Notes: a model not told the origin generated them from the letters alone. DNA of 64,000 nucleotides from Odontesthes bonariensis (GCF_027942865.1 NC_134510.1:21693209-21757208), one strand, 5' to 3'. Numbered from the stretch's first letter, positions 50,146-62,544 are shown. Translations and numbers: made by a program.

Positions 50146-52529
50146 AAGGTGGAGATGGCTCAGATGTAATCTACACACTAATTTTACTCTGAAAATCGAA
50201 CGTATGTTAACCCGTTTGGAAAATAAATCATGCCATTTGCTAAAGACTAGAAAGTTAAAATAGCCTAAAATTGGACTTATCCGTAAAACTGTAATCACAG
50301 GGAGGGAAAGAAAGGCGAGTGTCTTGTGATCCATTCCATTTGTAAGCACGGCTCCACGTGAATCATTCTTCATCATCATAGTACAGCCTCCTTTTCAAAA
50401 AAGCCACAAAAAATAAAGATGAATCCTTTTCATTGGTACATTCTGAAAGACACTTTCAGTCTAGGATCTGAGGCTTAAGAATCTCTGCACCGCTTGAACC
50501 CTAAAAAGCAAACCAAAAACTTTTCATTCAGAAACAATACTGCTCAAATCTGGCACCATACCTGCCACCTTGACAACTTTCCTGCCAAGGATTGTTACAC
50601 TGCTGAATTAGCCTTCCTGATATCTCTTGCCAATGCTTGTTGTGCAGTCTTTCACCCATATTCAGAGTAATCCATCACATGCAGCTACATTCCCTGGTAT
50701 CAAAAGCGGTGTTCTGACATATGTGTATAATCTTTTTTCTTGTTATTTAAGTAATAATACTGTTTCGGAAGGTATATACTGGGACAACTGAATCTCTGAT
50801 TTTGTCTGTACTCCTCTTGCATATGTCGCACTTTGCCTTTGGCCCGTCAGATGTGGCACAAGAGCATCTTGTATTATGAAGCATCTCATCAATGACTGGC
50901 AATGTTAACAGGGTTTCATTGATGATGCTGTACTGATTCCCAAGATAAATCACCATACAGTACTCCATCCTGACAGTCAAGGCAATCGAAGAGGCTATAT
51001 TAAACAAGAAAATGTTTTATTTAAGCCTAAACTAAGTTCTTATTCTGAGCCAACCTGCATCTGTAAACTGAAAGCACAAAGGTACACTATGTAATGGATA
51101 CTGTACATTACAACTTATGTGTGTTATATTTATAAGACTTCTCACTAAGTTAAGTCTGTTATCAATTATAGAAGAGCTAAGACAAGACTTCATTAAATCA
51201 CTGCTAACTGTACATTGGTGCTTGATAGTTTGAGAACCTTTCAGAATATTCTCTATATCTACATAAATATCACAAAGAATGATTTTCACCCAAGTTCTAA
51301 AAGTGATTAAAAGAACCCCAAGAAAGATATGAGACAAGCATATTACTCATGGACATCTATTTATTCAGATAATTTATCCAATGCTTTGCACCTGTAAGTG
51401 ACAAAAAGACGGGGTATCTTGAAATAGCATTTAATATGAAGGAGAAATTAGAGTCAGGTGTTTTCAGTCAATAGGACGACAGTCAGGTGTGAGTGGGTGC
51501 CCTGGTTAATTTGAAGAATGGGGATCGATCAAAGTCTGTTTTTCAAAACACACAATCAGGAAAACACAGAACAACAAAAGGTTTGCGTGGTAGAGCTGCA
51601 AGAAGAATGAAAGCACTCCCCAAAACGAACTTTGCTGCTCCTCTGCAGTTTGTAAAGTGATACAGGAAGAATGTTTTGTAGACAGATGAGGCCCAGATCT
51701 GCGGCCCATTTCCACACATTTGTATTTTTCTTTCATCAAGAATTTTAAAACCAGTTAATGAATTAGTCCAGAGTCGTGGGTTTCACTTGATAGCAGTGGT
51801 TACATTTTTGTTTTCATGGTAACTTTTTCAACACCACTTAAAAGTAATGATACTTATTATCATAGATACATATGCATTTATATTGAAAAGACGACATGAT
51901 TCCATCCTGGAGATAATTCAGACAAACCAAATTTCTATTTTGGGCTCGACACTTGCTGTCCCTTAGAAGGTCCACGGCAAAAGTTGGTCACCACAGGATT
52001 TGGGTGAGTTTTGGCTGCTCTTAGTACTATCATTACATCGGTGCATAGTCAGGTCATTTTTTTTCATATAATTCAATATCACTGATTCAACTGATCCTCA
52101 CTATCTAGGCTTTCAGATGAGCTGGAAAGAAAAATCACAATAAACTCTGGATACCTTCAAATTCTCCTTCCTTATGTGATAATTATTAAATAACTTGTAT
52201 CGTGAAGAAGCTAGAAATATCAATGAGAAAACTGATTTATTAAAGACAAACTTAAAAGTCACCACGGTTATTATGAGCCTGAGCTTGAAGGTGTTTTTCA
52301 CTGTACGATCCCCACCTGTAGAGGGCAGTGGCTTTTCTCTTTTAACAGATCTTCATGCAGGTCCCAGAGACATGGCCAAACAACATGAAAACTGAACAGC
52401 AAGAGACAAGAGTTTGCCAACTTAAACACTTGTATGTACAGAATGTATAGAGGTAGATTGGAGTTGCGTGTAGCTGACTGACAAGAGTGTTGCTTTAAAT
52501 CTATTTGAAACCCATATTTTTTTTAAAAT
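50146..52529. other. non-coding flank upstream of dnah11, part 2
   Basis: AT-rich sequence after the LINE fossil. No gene, no clear repeat family, no hairpin RNA recognised. Confidence 0.4.
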
Positions 52530-53060
52530 AGAAAGCGTCAGGAGGGAAGGGACGCAGCGTGCGTCTTATTGTTTGGTCACCTCCCGTCCACAAAATAATT
52601 GATCACATTGACTGAATAATCACCTCTTGTCAGTAATCTCGCCGTCAGTTAGAGCTACACCTGTCTCCGGAAACTCAGTTTTAATGTGTTTGTGGCAAAT
52701 GACAGCCTGCACGTGAGGAATTTCGCCCCGTGGTGAATTAACGCCCATGTAGCCCAATTCGTGTTAGAAACTAGGACTATCATGTGCTCAACCTGACAGT
52801 GGGATCTCTGTTGGCAGATCACGCTAAATCCTCCAAGATAGTGCTAAAGCTCTTGGGGTGTTATGTAAGCCCCGGAATGAACAAATTTGTTAGCCCACAC
52901 CCGAGGGCATCTGGTGATGGATATGTTGTCCTGGGGGACTGGGGAGGCCGCAGTGCAACAGCCGGCCGCTTATCTTGAAAGGCTTGATTTAAGTGTTCCT
53001 CGGTTGGGAAACAAAAGCTTTAAGAGCCCCCATTACCTTACAATTGATGTACAATCCCCA
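52530..53060. other. candidate conserved non-coding block 1
   Basis: A stretch of balanced base composition and high complexity with no exon structure and no recognised repeat, in an otherwise AT-rich flank. It contains homeobox-like cores (ATAATTGATCA, TGAATTAACG) and AGCCGGCCGCTTATCTTG. Such blocks are typical of regulatory DNA around developmental genes. This is inference only; no comparison was made. Confidence 0.3.
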
Positions 53061-53269
53061 TTGTTCAGTTAGTTCACACACATAGGTAGTAGAGCATATG
53101 GCATGCATTAGGGTTAGATCTAAGCCTACTGTAACTGGATGACTTCAACTCAAATACTTAGTAACAAAAACTACAAATAGTTTTAAAAGTGACTCGTTTG
53201 CGATCACATGTATTCAGTGAAATACATTAAATGGCACATAAAGTGACCTTATCCTTTTTTTTTATGTGT

Positions 53270-53560
53270 GTGGTATCTGTGGGATGAGGCTGGGTCCAAG
53301 CAGTAAGACAGGACTCCCGAGAGGATGGTCAGACCACTTGTGTCTGAGGGGTTGGTTTATCCCACTTAATCAGCATCCTGAGACACTGGCACTGCCCCCA
53401 TGGCCATAAAGCACGGGGTCACTCTAGGCTCCTCAAAATGAAGGAAAGCCCCAGCAGACAAAGCTGCTGTCAATCAGCCTTAACCTGGGCTGGGCCCTTT
53501 ATTCCTCATACAGTGTACTAGTGTAATCATTCACTCCATAAATGCAAATTAATTTCATCA
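53270..53560. other. candidate conserved non-coding block 2
   Basis: High-complexity sequence including GGACTCCCGAGAGGATGGTC, CCCACTTAATCAGCATCC and ATGCAAATTAATTTC (an octamer-like ATGCAAAT next to a homeodomain core). No coding potential was found on either strand. Inference only. Confidence 0.3.
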
Positions 53561-53929
53561 ATGTTTTGACTAACTTGGGGCAAGGATACATGGGGCATTT
53601 TTTGCAAATTAAATCGCAAATTCACCCCTGTGCAATATTATTCACACACACATGCAACATACCTGATGTAAAGAGATTTTTTTTAAATGACACACAAACA
53701 TCTGGATTCACAGAATCATTCATGTTAGTGAAATGATAGATTCCTCTTGTCCCTGCAGGGAAGGTGACTCTTCTTAGTCTGGTCGTCTCAGCCACATTCT
53801 GTTGGAAATACATTTATCTAGAAAACTAACAAGATAATGAAGACACAGGAGAATGCTTCCTGCAATTTGCAGTGGCTCTTCCGCTTCGTTTAGACCATAA
53901 TTTGTACTTGTTTGGATGGCACATACAGT

Positions 53930-54320
53930 CAGTGGTTTGGGGTTTGTAGCGGTAATGTCCCAGGGGCTTCTGTCAGTCCGGCAACATTATAAATGACAGA
54001 GCTGTGTGAGCCTCCTTGGCTGTTTCTCAACACACTAGCTTCCTCGGGGCCTTGTGTAGCATTTGCAGAGCGTGTGCCCTTTTGATTTCCTAATCCCAGC
54101 ACGGGCTGGGGAATGCTGGCTCTCCAAGACATATTCTGCTCGCAAGTTGTGATTTATGCTCTTGTGGTGCAAGGCTCAATGGTGAGAGGATCACAGGTGC
54201 TGTGGAGCGTCTGTAAAAACTTTTAATATGCACACCTCGTGGTCCCTGGCTGGGCCCAGCTCAAGGATTATTGCCATTCAGTAGGGCGAAGGGGAGGTTC
54301 AATAAATATTTAAAATTCAT
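53930..54320. other. candidate conserved non-coding block 3
   Basis: Non-repetitive stretch with CCAGCACGGGCTGGGGAATG, TCCCTGGCTGGGCCCAGCTC and TTATTGCCATTCAG. It lacks splice sites and long frames. It is a candidate enhancer by composition and isolation only. Confidence 0.28.
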
Positions 54321-56479
54321 CTGAAGCCTTACACCCTGATGTCGACTATACAAACATGCATGGTGCATGTGTGTGTGTTTTTTTTTTGTTTGTTTATTAG
54401 CTTGTTTTGTTTTGTTTTATTCTTTTTTTTGTATTTAAAGTATTGCACCAGCTTAATTCATTGCAGTGTGGTTAGCAGGAACTACATGCATAAAATGTAA
54501 ATCAGTGAATTTTACTATAAAATGTTTATAAACTATATTATTTAAATGGTAATGTGACACAAAGCACATAAGAAATGACCAGCAAAGGCATTTGGCACCT
54601 TTTATGCTGGTTGTTAATTACTGCATTGTTGACTTTGTAGTTAATGCCCACTTTAAAGTGAAGAGGTCGACCTTTGCTCATGCCACAGTAAAAGTCTCAG
54701 CATAAGAACAAGAGTGCAAACTGAATGGCATTCATTGAGAGCTCAAGTGTTTGTCCTTTCTGTAGCCACCACACCACTCTCCTTGGTTCGATTTTAGTTA
54801 AAGTTAAAAGGAGGTTGTCCTTTTCCATTCTGCAAAAGGAACTGAAATACGACGTAAAAATCTGTCTTTAGAAAACGTGGTTTGCTCCACCACTATTGCT
54901 GCTATCAGACTAATGTTTGTGTTCCGACGTCGTTGTGCCGCATTTTACCAACAATGCTACAATTCATTCATGTTTCTGAACGAGCTTTGGCATGTTCTAC
55001 GCAAATAAGCCAATTTCCCTACACGTGCCAATTTCCCTACACGAAGGCCTGTGAGAGTTTGACTGTTTGACTCTGCCTACAATCTTGATTTTTACTCAAT
55101 GAGGTTATAACTCTGAAAAGAGAAACAGATGTAGCTCATCATTAAACATGATGACACTAATTATGCCGTATATTCCAATCAAAAACAAAAAAAAAATCCA
55201 TCAGAGATTTATTTGGTTTCTTCCTGCCAGTGATCCAGATTTTGTCATGACATGTCACAGACAACTTCATGTGCACTAACAACCTTCCTGCAGGATTTAA
55301 TAATAGTGATCTGTGTTAATCACCCACCCTTCCTTTTCCGCTTCTCGTACTTTGCCAAAAGGTTTGCTATAAACTGCACCAACTTACCTGACTGCATCAG
55401 TCTTATCTTCTAATGGCTGCATTAGACTCCATCCCCCACCTTTCTCTGTGACTTGTTATCTAGTCGGAGGGGTCAAGAAGGCCTTTCAGTCATGTAAGTG
55501 AGTGTGTGCTGAAAGTAGAGTGACCTTCTCAACTCTACTCTTAACTGTGAATCCCTCAAGCCTTTGTGGTTCAGACAGTTTTTTTTTCATTTTTTTTTTT
55601 TTGCTCACACCGTTTTCTTTATGCTTGACGTAATGTAGCAGATTGCAGAGATGAAGAGGCTGACAATTTCAGTATGTCAACTGCTTGCCTTTTGATGTCA
55701 CGGCCAAAAAACATTGGAAGTTTCTGTTCTCTAATGGCTTTTAGAAATAGATGTTCATAGTGATGAATGATAGCTCTGAACAGTGAACGTGAACAGTGAA
55801 ATTCGCACTCTATTCATACTCTATAAAGTAAATCGAAGAATCTAAAAAGAGCGTCGGTCTGACAAATCCTTTTTTTTTTAAAAAGCTCCCAAAAGATTTT
55901 TTTTTTTAATGAAAGTTTGCTTTGGATATAATTGATTTTAAACAAAACAGCAACAAGTTAGAATTAAAAAATGTTTTAATTCAATTTAAAGCAGTGTTTC
56001 TCTAAATACACAATTTAAAAATGCAAATGGAAACTATCATCAAGACCTCCAGTGCTTTAAAGTTGGACTTATATATCGGCTGCCCTATATTGAGTGCAAA
56101 CTCCTGTAGCACACAGATCAATGCAAAGGTCCGAGTAATAGTTACTTAAATCCGCTTAATGTACACTGAAATCATTAGTTTTTGACAATGCATTTATTAT
56201 CCCTTTTGAAATACATTTCTAAAGGGATAACCAAATGTATTTGCCTCTTTGTTATATAGGCTTGTGAAACAGCTCCGCTTCCTCATACTGTTACAGCCTC
56301 TAAATTTCTGTTGCACTGACAGAATTTCATTTCTGAATTAATGCTAGAAAATATGCCTCCCCAAGGTTGCATAGCGGATTCATTTACTGTGCCACCCCCC
56401 TCTTCTCTCTCAACCCCATTCCCTTCCTCCTCCTCTTTCTTTCCCATGTCCATTAGACCTTGCAGACTAATCGAGCAGC
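54321..56479. other. non-coding flank upstream of dnah11, part 3
   Basis: T-rich runs around 54380-54440 and 55580-55605, and a small two-copy tandem (CCAATTTCCCTACACG) at about 55011-55042. Nothing coding was found. Confidence 0.4.
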
Positions 56480-56760
56480 ACCAATTGCTCCCGTGGTGAG
56501 ATCATTAAGTAAATTATTTTAAGATCAAACGGTCAGCAGCCACAATGAAGTCCTGTGTAATGGTAAAAGCCTCAGAAGCTGCCACCCACCCCTCTCTCAA
56601 ATTAAAGCCCAGTGGGGAGAGCTCTGCACCTCTCAGGTGGATGCCCCCACCATTAGGCCTTTTAGCTGCAGGCTAAGGTAGGACCCACTAATTGGTCCTT
56701 TGAACAAAACTAACCCACTGACAGGATCTGACTTGTATGCAGCTTAACAGTACAAAATTG
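56480..56760. other. candidate conserved non-coding block 4
   Basis: Contains CCAATTGCTCCCGTGGTGAG, TCATTAAGTAAATTATTTTA, CTCAAATTAAAGCCCAGTGG and CACTAATTGGTCCTTTGAAC: several TAAT/ATTA homeodomain cores and a TCF/LEF-like CTTTGAA in a short span. No ORF or repeat. Inference only. Confidence 0.32.
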
Positions 56761-57491
56761 TTCCTGGACAGAGACAGCAGTTTTAAACTGCAGTAATAGT
56801 CTACCTATGGAGAGAGTTAACAAGGGCCTGTCCTGCTTAGATGGAAGAATACAGGTGATAATACTGTGGAGGATTTACTGTGGAAAGGCGGAAAGACTTT
56901 TTACAGTGGGGCTCTTTTATTCGGCCACAATTCCAACAAGAAGGCTCCGTTGTAAAAATATCGTGTCCTGACTTGCAATGATTTCAGTTTTCTCTCAGTC
57001 TTTAAAATTTGATTGACATTACGTAAGCCGTAATAAGAATTTTACTTAAGTGTGAAATATTTTTTGCTAGTTTCAAATTGGCCCTTTTTTTTTCTTTTTT
57101 AAAGAAAAGTTCAATTAAAAAGTTGCTCAGTAAGCAACTATCCAACTATCCACTGTGTCAAAGTGAAAAAGCAAGACACTGAAAAAATGTAGACAATCAA
57201 AGCATCATCATATGTACAGCTTTTTTTCTGCTAGTGCCACATTTGCCAGGCTGTAAATGTCCATGTAAAACCTAAATGCACTTAATTGACGTGACATCAT
57301 TATCTTATGTGAATTTAAATCAGTGGGTTGGATTTTTTTCTCAACCATTTTAAACCATTTTTAAAGCTCAACGTTAATTTGATTACATAATGATCACATG
57401 GAGACAAATCACCTGATCTATCTTTTGAAATAATTTTTGATAACTCTGATCAGGAATGAAACCACCAGCTGAAAGGACCAGATGATTTAGA

Positions 57492-57494
<3 letters not shown>

Positions 57495-57535
<41 letters not shown>
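57495..57535. repeat. (GT)n microsatellite, 41 bp
   Basis: Uninterrupted GT dinucleotides, about 20 units. Confidence 0.97.
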
Positions 57536-57539
<4 letters not shown>

Positions 57540-58231
57540 AGTCGTTGCATATAGGTTTGTGTGTATAATACACTGACTATATACAACCCATTAGACAGTG
57601 ATTACTCGCAAAGTGCTGTCCCTGGATAGATAGATTGACAGATTCCCTTTTAGAAGGTCAAAGTTTTGCTCGGCTTGATGTATTTTGCCGCATGTAGTGT
57701 GTTCTAATAGAAGGATAAATTCATATCCATTACACAGAGATTCACACTCTCATGTTGGCCTTCACAAGTGACTTTGTTTGCACAGATTATTTCATACATG
57801 ATGTGAAGAAGCTGTGAGCAGTCTTTCGGTCTTAATGCCCAACAAAGCATTGACGAAGCAACGCAGCGTTCTTTCAGGCGTTTGTTCTCCTCAGCTGACG
57901 AAGTGTTGGACTTACAGTAGCTTATGGTGTGGAGACAGGAACCAATGCAGCAAAGTGACTGTGAGAGTGATTTATCCTCCTTGGACATGAAGCGTCACTG
58001 TCATCAATCACTGGGTTTTAATTAGTGATGGCTCCCTTTTGTGACTGAGAAATGTGCATGTAATTCAATTTGGGACCCACTGCTGCCTCCAGAACCCCAC
58101 ACAGAGATTCACTGTAAGTTTATGCACTCTTATCCACAGACTACTGTGGTATGCAGAGAATGAACACTAATGCAGCTAAGGACATAATTATTGAGCTATG
58201 TCTGACAATATGAGGTAATTGTTGTTAATCT

Positions 58232-58235
<4 letters not shown>

Positions 58236-58304
<69 letters not shown>
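58236..58304. repeat. (TA)n microsatellite, 69 bp
   Basis: Uninterrupted TA dinucleotides, the longest simple repeat in the window. Expected to be highly variable in length and difficult to assemble exactly. Confidence 0.97.
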
Positions 58305-58308
<4 letters not shown>

Positions 58309-58424
58309 AAAAATATCAGTCGATTAATGCAACAAATTCTTTTTTCATTAGTCTTTGTTCTATAGGGAAAAATAATTGTAGTTGGACGTTCATATTTAAC
58401 ATTAACTGACAAATAAACTGGGAC

Positions 58425-58590
58425 CTTGAAGGTCCAGTGTGTAGGACGTCAGCGGCTCATATTGCAAACTGAATCTAACTGAATACCCCAACTCACCCCC
58501 AAATTATGGTGGCTGCAAAAAAATCTAGAAGGCCTGTTCAAGAGCTGGCACAGGGTTTGTCCCCTTTTGGCTACTGTAGTAACATAATAG
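58425..58590. mobile_element. truncated fish MITE
   Basis: CTTGAAGGTCCAGTGTGTAG starts a stretch that follows, with small changes, an abundant percomorph palindromic MITE recalled from other fish genomes: terminal AAGGTCCAGTGTGTAGGA, an inner CTGAATACCCC, GAGCTGGCACAGGGTTTGTC and GGCTACTGTAGTAACAT. Only one end is recognisable; the second half is lost or too diverged. It starts about 120 bp after a long (AT)n run. Confidence 0.5.
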
Positions 58591-60725
58591 AGAGGCAAGG
58601 AGGGCAACCTACTTAATTTGTGGATGTAATTGGTTTGTCCTAAGAGGCAACACTACAATTCCCATTTCCACACGTGTCTCCACAAATGAAAACAGTTAGA
58701 AAACTGTATCTCTGCAAAGACCTTTGCAGAAAACTTTACTAAATGAAAATAAGAGAAAAAAAACAAAACAGAGAGAAATATTTGATCAAAGGTCGTTATA
58801 AAAGTTTGCACCGATAACCTGAATGAAAATAAAATTCAATTTGATCTATTTTATTGCTGTAAAACAACAAAAGACAGTTGCACAGTTAAGACCTCGGAGA
58901 GGGAATGCAGTATTCAGTATTCAATATGTGCTATTATTGTTACTCTGTTCTTCAATTCTTTTTTATTCCAGCCTGCACCACATAGAGGCCTTTTAGCCTT
59001 TTATCCATCATTTACATGTTGGTTTCTTCTGATTTGCTCTTCAATGGGGAACTTAACTGATACCAACAGCGAAGCCTTAAATAAAAACAATGACAGCTTT
59101 GAGAGTTAATGTTGCTATTGAAATGCTAAAATATCCATAGCAGTTATTTAGTTCTCTGAAGACACTTGAAAGTCCCTTATCTGACACATGGTAATGCAGG
59201 TCCCTGTAAAAATGTTTATTTCACAGCAGTCACTCATTCTCAAGTGAAATACTGTTTTTGCATCTTAAGTCTTGTTTCACATTGTGAATTTGACCTCTCA
59301 CCACATCAGTCTTAATGTTATGCTTTATTTAGTAGACACATTTTTTCATTTCAAGAGATTATTGAACATAATAGCATGCAAAACAATACGGTTTAGAGAC
59401 AAGGAAATAAGAAAAAAGAGAGGCATTTCAATAACTAAGATGATAAAAAAAGTGGACTTAGTACACAATTGTTCTGAGTTGGGAGGAAAAAACAGACATT
59501 GATACATTAATATAATAATGTCATATGATTGCCTTGACAAACATGAATCCCATTTGCGCCCCAAAATATTTACCCAATCTTTCCCAACTCAATTTGTCAT
59601 TTGACGTGTTTATTCTTTCCTGTTCTGTACACTTACTTTACAAGATCCTCTGACCCGGAGTCAATAAGTTATCATCTGTTTTACTAAATGTTAATGTGCT
59701 TAATGACGTGTCTCTGGTAAAACGCGAAAAAAACAAAAGTATAGTTTGGTTTGAGAAAAAAGAGGACCGAATTATAGACTCATAAAAAATAGAACACACG
59801 TTTATTTGAAAATTCTAAAAGTGTGACACGCTATTCGTGGCAAAAATGGAAATTTGTGTGGATCCGTACAGTGTCAGAACTTTTGTTGTTACTTTGCTTA
59901 ATGTTTAGATTTTCAGATCACTGCATTTTTAATTGAATTTTAAATGCACAAAGTCACACTTTTAACTCAAGCTTTTAGTTGCTTCTCCGTGTGCAAGCTG
60001 AAACTAAATTCAATGCATTCAACACAAACAAATCAGATTATCAAGTTTTTACCAGTCCCGTTAAAATTTGTATGACAGTTATGAGATGCTGTTGATTCCG
60101 TGGTCTGATTGTGTCTCTGCACATTGAAATGTCAGACTGAAGGCTGCTTTTGTGCTTGGAATGGATCAGCTCTCTTACAACCGCTTTCCCAATCAATTGC
60201 TTTGATGACTGTGCTCGGTTTAACTTTTAGAGGTGCTGATTATGCTTCTGCCTTTTTTCCGCTGAGGATCCTCGCTAAAAGCACAAAATCAGTGCCCCAA
60301 TTCCACATGAACATGCGGCTCACAATCAAGATGTCATTTGGTCTATGAAAATTTGGTAGCAGCATTAACTGATGTGCAGAGAGAAGAAATTTCAGACCGC
60401 TGTCTGTGTGGTTGTTTTGAAGGGAACATTGCTTACACCCTTTTACTGATTGACTCTAATCAGCCAAACCGTGCCAGCATCACTCTGTCCTGTAGGCCCA
60501 TACAAACTAGTGACTGATTAGGCTGGAAGGCCCAGGAATTACAAAAAAAACATAAATATTTATAATGCCTTAATAATTCATAAAAAAACTATTTATATAG
60601 AGAGCAGCACCTATAGTGAGACAACTGAAATGATGAACTGTTTTTTTAGGCTAAAACTGTTTCCAGACTCTGAAGAATAGTCAGCTCCCCCACGTAAACT
60701 GAATGCTAATATTTGGACAATGAAA

Positions 60726-60789
60726 ATGTTGGTGGCAGCAGCAGTAACTGTTGATGTTGTGGAAGCTCTTGTTGTCAAAAAAAGAGCTA
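60726..60789 (+). repeat. dispersed 64-bp repeat, copy A
   Basis: ATGTTGGTGGCAGCAGCAG followed by an open stretch that recurs at 62424-62488 with few differences. In frame it reads MLVAAAVTVDVVEALVVKKR. The M.VAAA start and following basic residues resemble the N-terminus of Harbinger-type transposases, so this may be a transposase first-exon remnant (inference). It directly abuts an L2-like tail. Confidence 0.5.
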
Positions 60790-60915
60790 ATTAATTAATG
60801 ATTTTTTTGTTTTTTGGAATGATTTTATTGCCTTCTTGTGATTTTATGTAGCTGTAAAGCACTTTGAATTGCCTTGTGTACGAATTGTGCTCTACAAATT
60901 GCCTTGCCTATGATG
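60790..60915 (+). repeat. L2-like LINE 3' tail
   Basis: Contains GTAAAGCACTTTGAATTGCC followed by a variant of GTGCTATACAAATAAACTTGCC, the common 3' end of L2/Maui-type LINEs in fish. No reverse transcriptase precedes it directly; a 64-bp duplicated segment abuts it at 60726-60789. Confidence 0.6.
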
Positions 60916-61039
60916 CGTTCATGGGTACAGTGTAGTGCACCGATAACATTAGGGAAGCCTGAGGGAGATGATGAACTTAATGCAAATACTTCAGCCAGTA
61001 GGTTGTTTTACATTATCGGCTACTGTAAATGTGGAGCAG

Positions 61040-61330
61040 CAGCCTGAAAGGACAGAGGTCAAAATTCTTCTGTACACATGCCATCCACAATCTTGCCCCC
61101 CGCGACATTCGCAATGCTGACACTCTCCCTCTGTTCAAGTCTTAACTCAAAACCCATCCATTCAAGTGTGCTTACCTCCCTTGATTGCTCCGTTCTGTGT
61201 ATTTTTAATATGGTATGATGTTTTAATTCCTGCGTTTTATCTAATATCTTGTTTGTACAGTGTCCTTGACTGTTTTGAAATGAGCTTTCAATAATTTGTA
61301 TCATTAACATTATTACCTGTCCCCCATTTT
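61040..61330 (+). pseudogene. L2-like LINE fragment, C-terminal end of ORF2 and tail
   Basis: Translation on the plus strand gives IHNLAPRDIRNADTLPLFKS, a stop, then LKTHPFKCAYLP, which follows the usual C-terminal ORF2 pattern of fish L2 elements (LFKS.LKTHLF). Stops and a short tail show it is dead. It may be a second, separate insertion, because another L2-type tail lies just upstream. Confidence 0.55.
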
Positions 61331-61736
61331 TCTGAGTCTGGTCCTACGTGTGTGTAGATCAGATGTTTGGTAGGTATTGATTAGTTTTAATGAATACCAT
61401 GTTCTCTCTCATTTAATTTCATGTTCAATACGTGTGTATGGTTGCGTTTCTTTAGTTTCACTGGCACCGACTGATTGATTTTTTGAGACAGTGAAAGTGG
61501 TGATATGATAACCACAGTTTTTGTTTTGTTTTTTAGACAAGACATGAGTTGCGGAAGCGCAGAATTCTAGGTGAACATTTCTTTCGGGAGTCTGTTTCAG
61601 CCGGTCGGACATTCGATGCAGCTAAGCTAAGCTTCAACTTTAGCCTGCCCGGGACCAGGCTAGTTCAGCGGCATAAGTTACCATGGTTACTCAGCGGGCA
61701 TTTAAATAAGCCACGTTCGTGGAACGGAACTCTCTC

Positions 61737-62317
61737 TAAGGGGCACTTTACACGGAAACGAAAACGGGTTAAAAACGCAAAACCTTTTTGCTGATGCGCT
61801 ATATCGTTTAGATGGTAACGGCGTTTTGGGGGCATGAAAACGCAAAAAAGTGAAACCGCCCTCCAGAGTGGAATTCTTGAAAACGCTCCACTGTCGCGCC
61901 ACCGTGTACAGGATGAAAAACGCAAAACTGCGTTTCTCGTCACATAGAAATGACGTGACAAGCATAATAAAGCGCCAGAAACACATCAGTAGGCTATCAA
62001 CATGTCCGTCCCTGCGGACTTTCAACTCGCCTTAGGCGCGGTAATTGACTTTCAAGAGTCATTTCATCAGATAACAGCAATGATGAGCGAGAGTAGTAAA
62101 GAACAGACCAAAAATATGAACTACGTTCTCGAAATTCTTGAAGTTCATCTGGCGTGTTTACTGCATCGATAAATATGAAACGTCACACACTTTTGCGTTT
62201 CCGTATGCACGCAGATTTTCACCCTAACATGCTCGTCTAAATGCAGATTTAAAAGTGAAAACGAAATGCCACTTTTGCGTTTTGGTTTCAGATCGTTTCT
62301 GTGTAAAGGTAGTCTAA
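61737..62317. mobile_element. non-autonomous PIF/Harbinger element with TAA target duplication
   Basis: The element 61740-62314 (575 bp) has terminal inverted repeats GGGGCACTTTACACGGAAACGA and, at the other end, the reverse complement of GACTACCTTTACACAGAAACGA. It is flanked by TAA on both sides (61737-61739 and 62315-62317), the 3-bp duplication typical of Harbinger transposons. The interior repeats AAAACGCAAAA-type motifs, raising CpG content above the surroundings. It has no transposase catalytic region, so it would need a protein supplied elsewhere. Confidence 0.8.
62002..62172 (+). CDS. small ORF inside the Harbinger element (56 codons)
   Basis: ATG at 62002 opens MSVPADFQLALGAVIDFQES and continues through ITAMMSESSKEQTKNMNYVL to a TAA at 62170-62172. 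It is entirely inside the transposon. It might be the remains of an N-terminal exon of a Harbinger accessory or transposase protein left after internal deletion; I cannot name a family. With no promoter evidence it may equally be chance, although amino-acid composition is protein-like. Confidence 0.3.
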   Translation: MSVPADFQLALGAVIDFQESFHQITAMMSESSKEQTKNMNYVLEILEVHLACLLHR

Positions 62318-62384
62318 GTTTAGCCAGAAGTAGCGAGAAAAGCCAGGCTTTCCGCTAAGCCAGCTTCTTGGAATACCCCTCCGA

Positions 62385-62544
62385 AGTATTGGCATGTATT
62401 TTCGTGTGCTAAACAGGTCTGACATGTTGGTGGCAGCAGCAGAAACTGTTGATGTTTTGGAAGCTCTTGTTGTCAAAAAAAAGAGCTATAGTCAAGCACA
62501 TCACAAGTATTGGCATGTATTTCCGTGTGCTAAATGGGTCTGAC
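62385..62544 (+). repeat. 64-bp repeat copy B flanked by 39-bp direct repeats
   Basis: Copy B (62424-62488) reads MLVAAAETVDVLEALVVKKK. It is bracketed by near-identical 39-bp direct repeats, 62385-62423 and 62506-62544, each starting AGTATTGGCATGTATTT and ending GGTCTGAC. The arrangement suggests a local duplication or an insertion with long flanking duplications, beginning about 70 bp after the Harbinger element. Confidence 0.5.

Noticed and set aside
57383-57586. Threonine-histidine repeat frame
   Set aside because: Translation of the (GT)n microsatellite.
58188-58412. Isoleucine-tyrosine repeat frame
   Set aside because: Translation of the (TA)n microsatellite.
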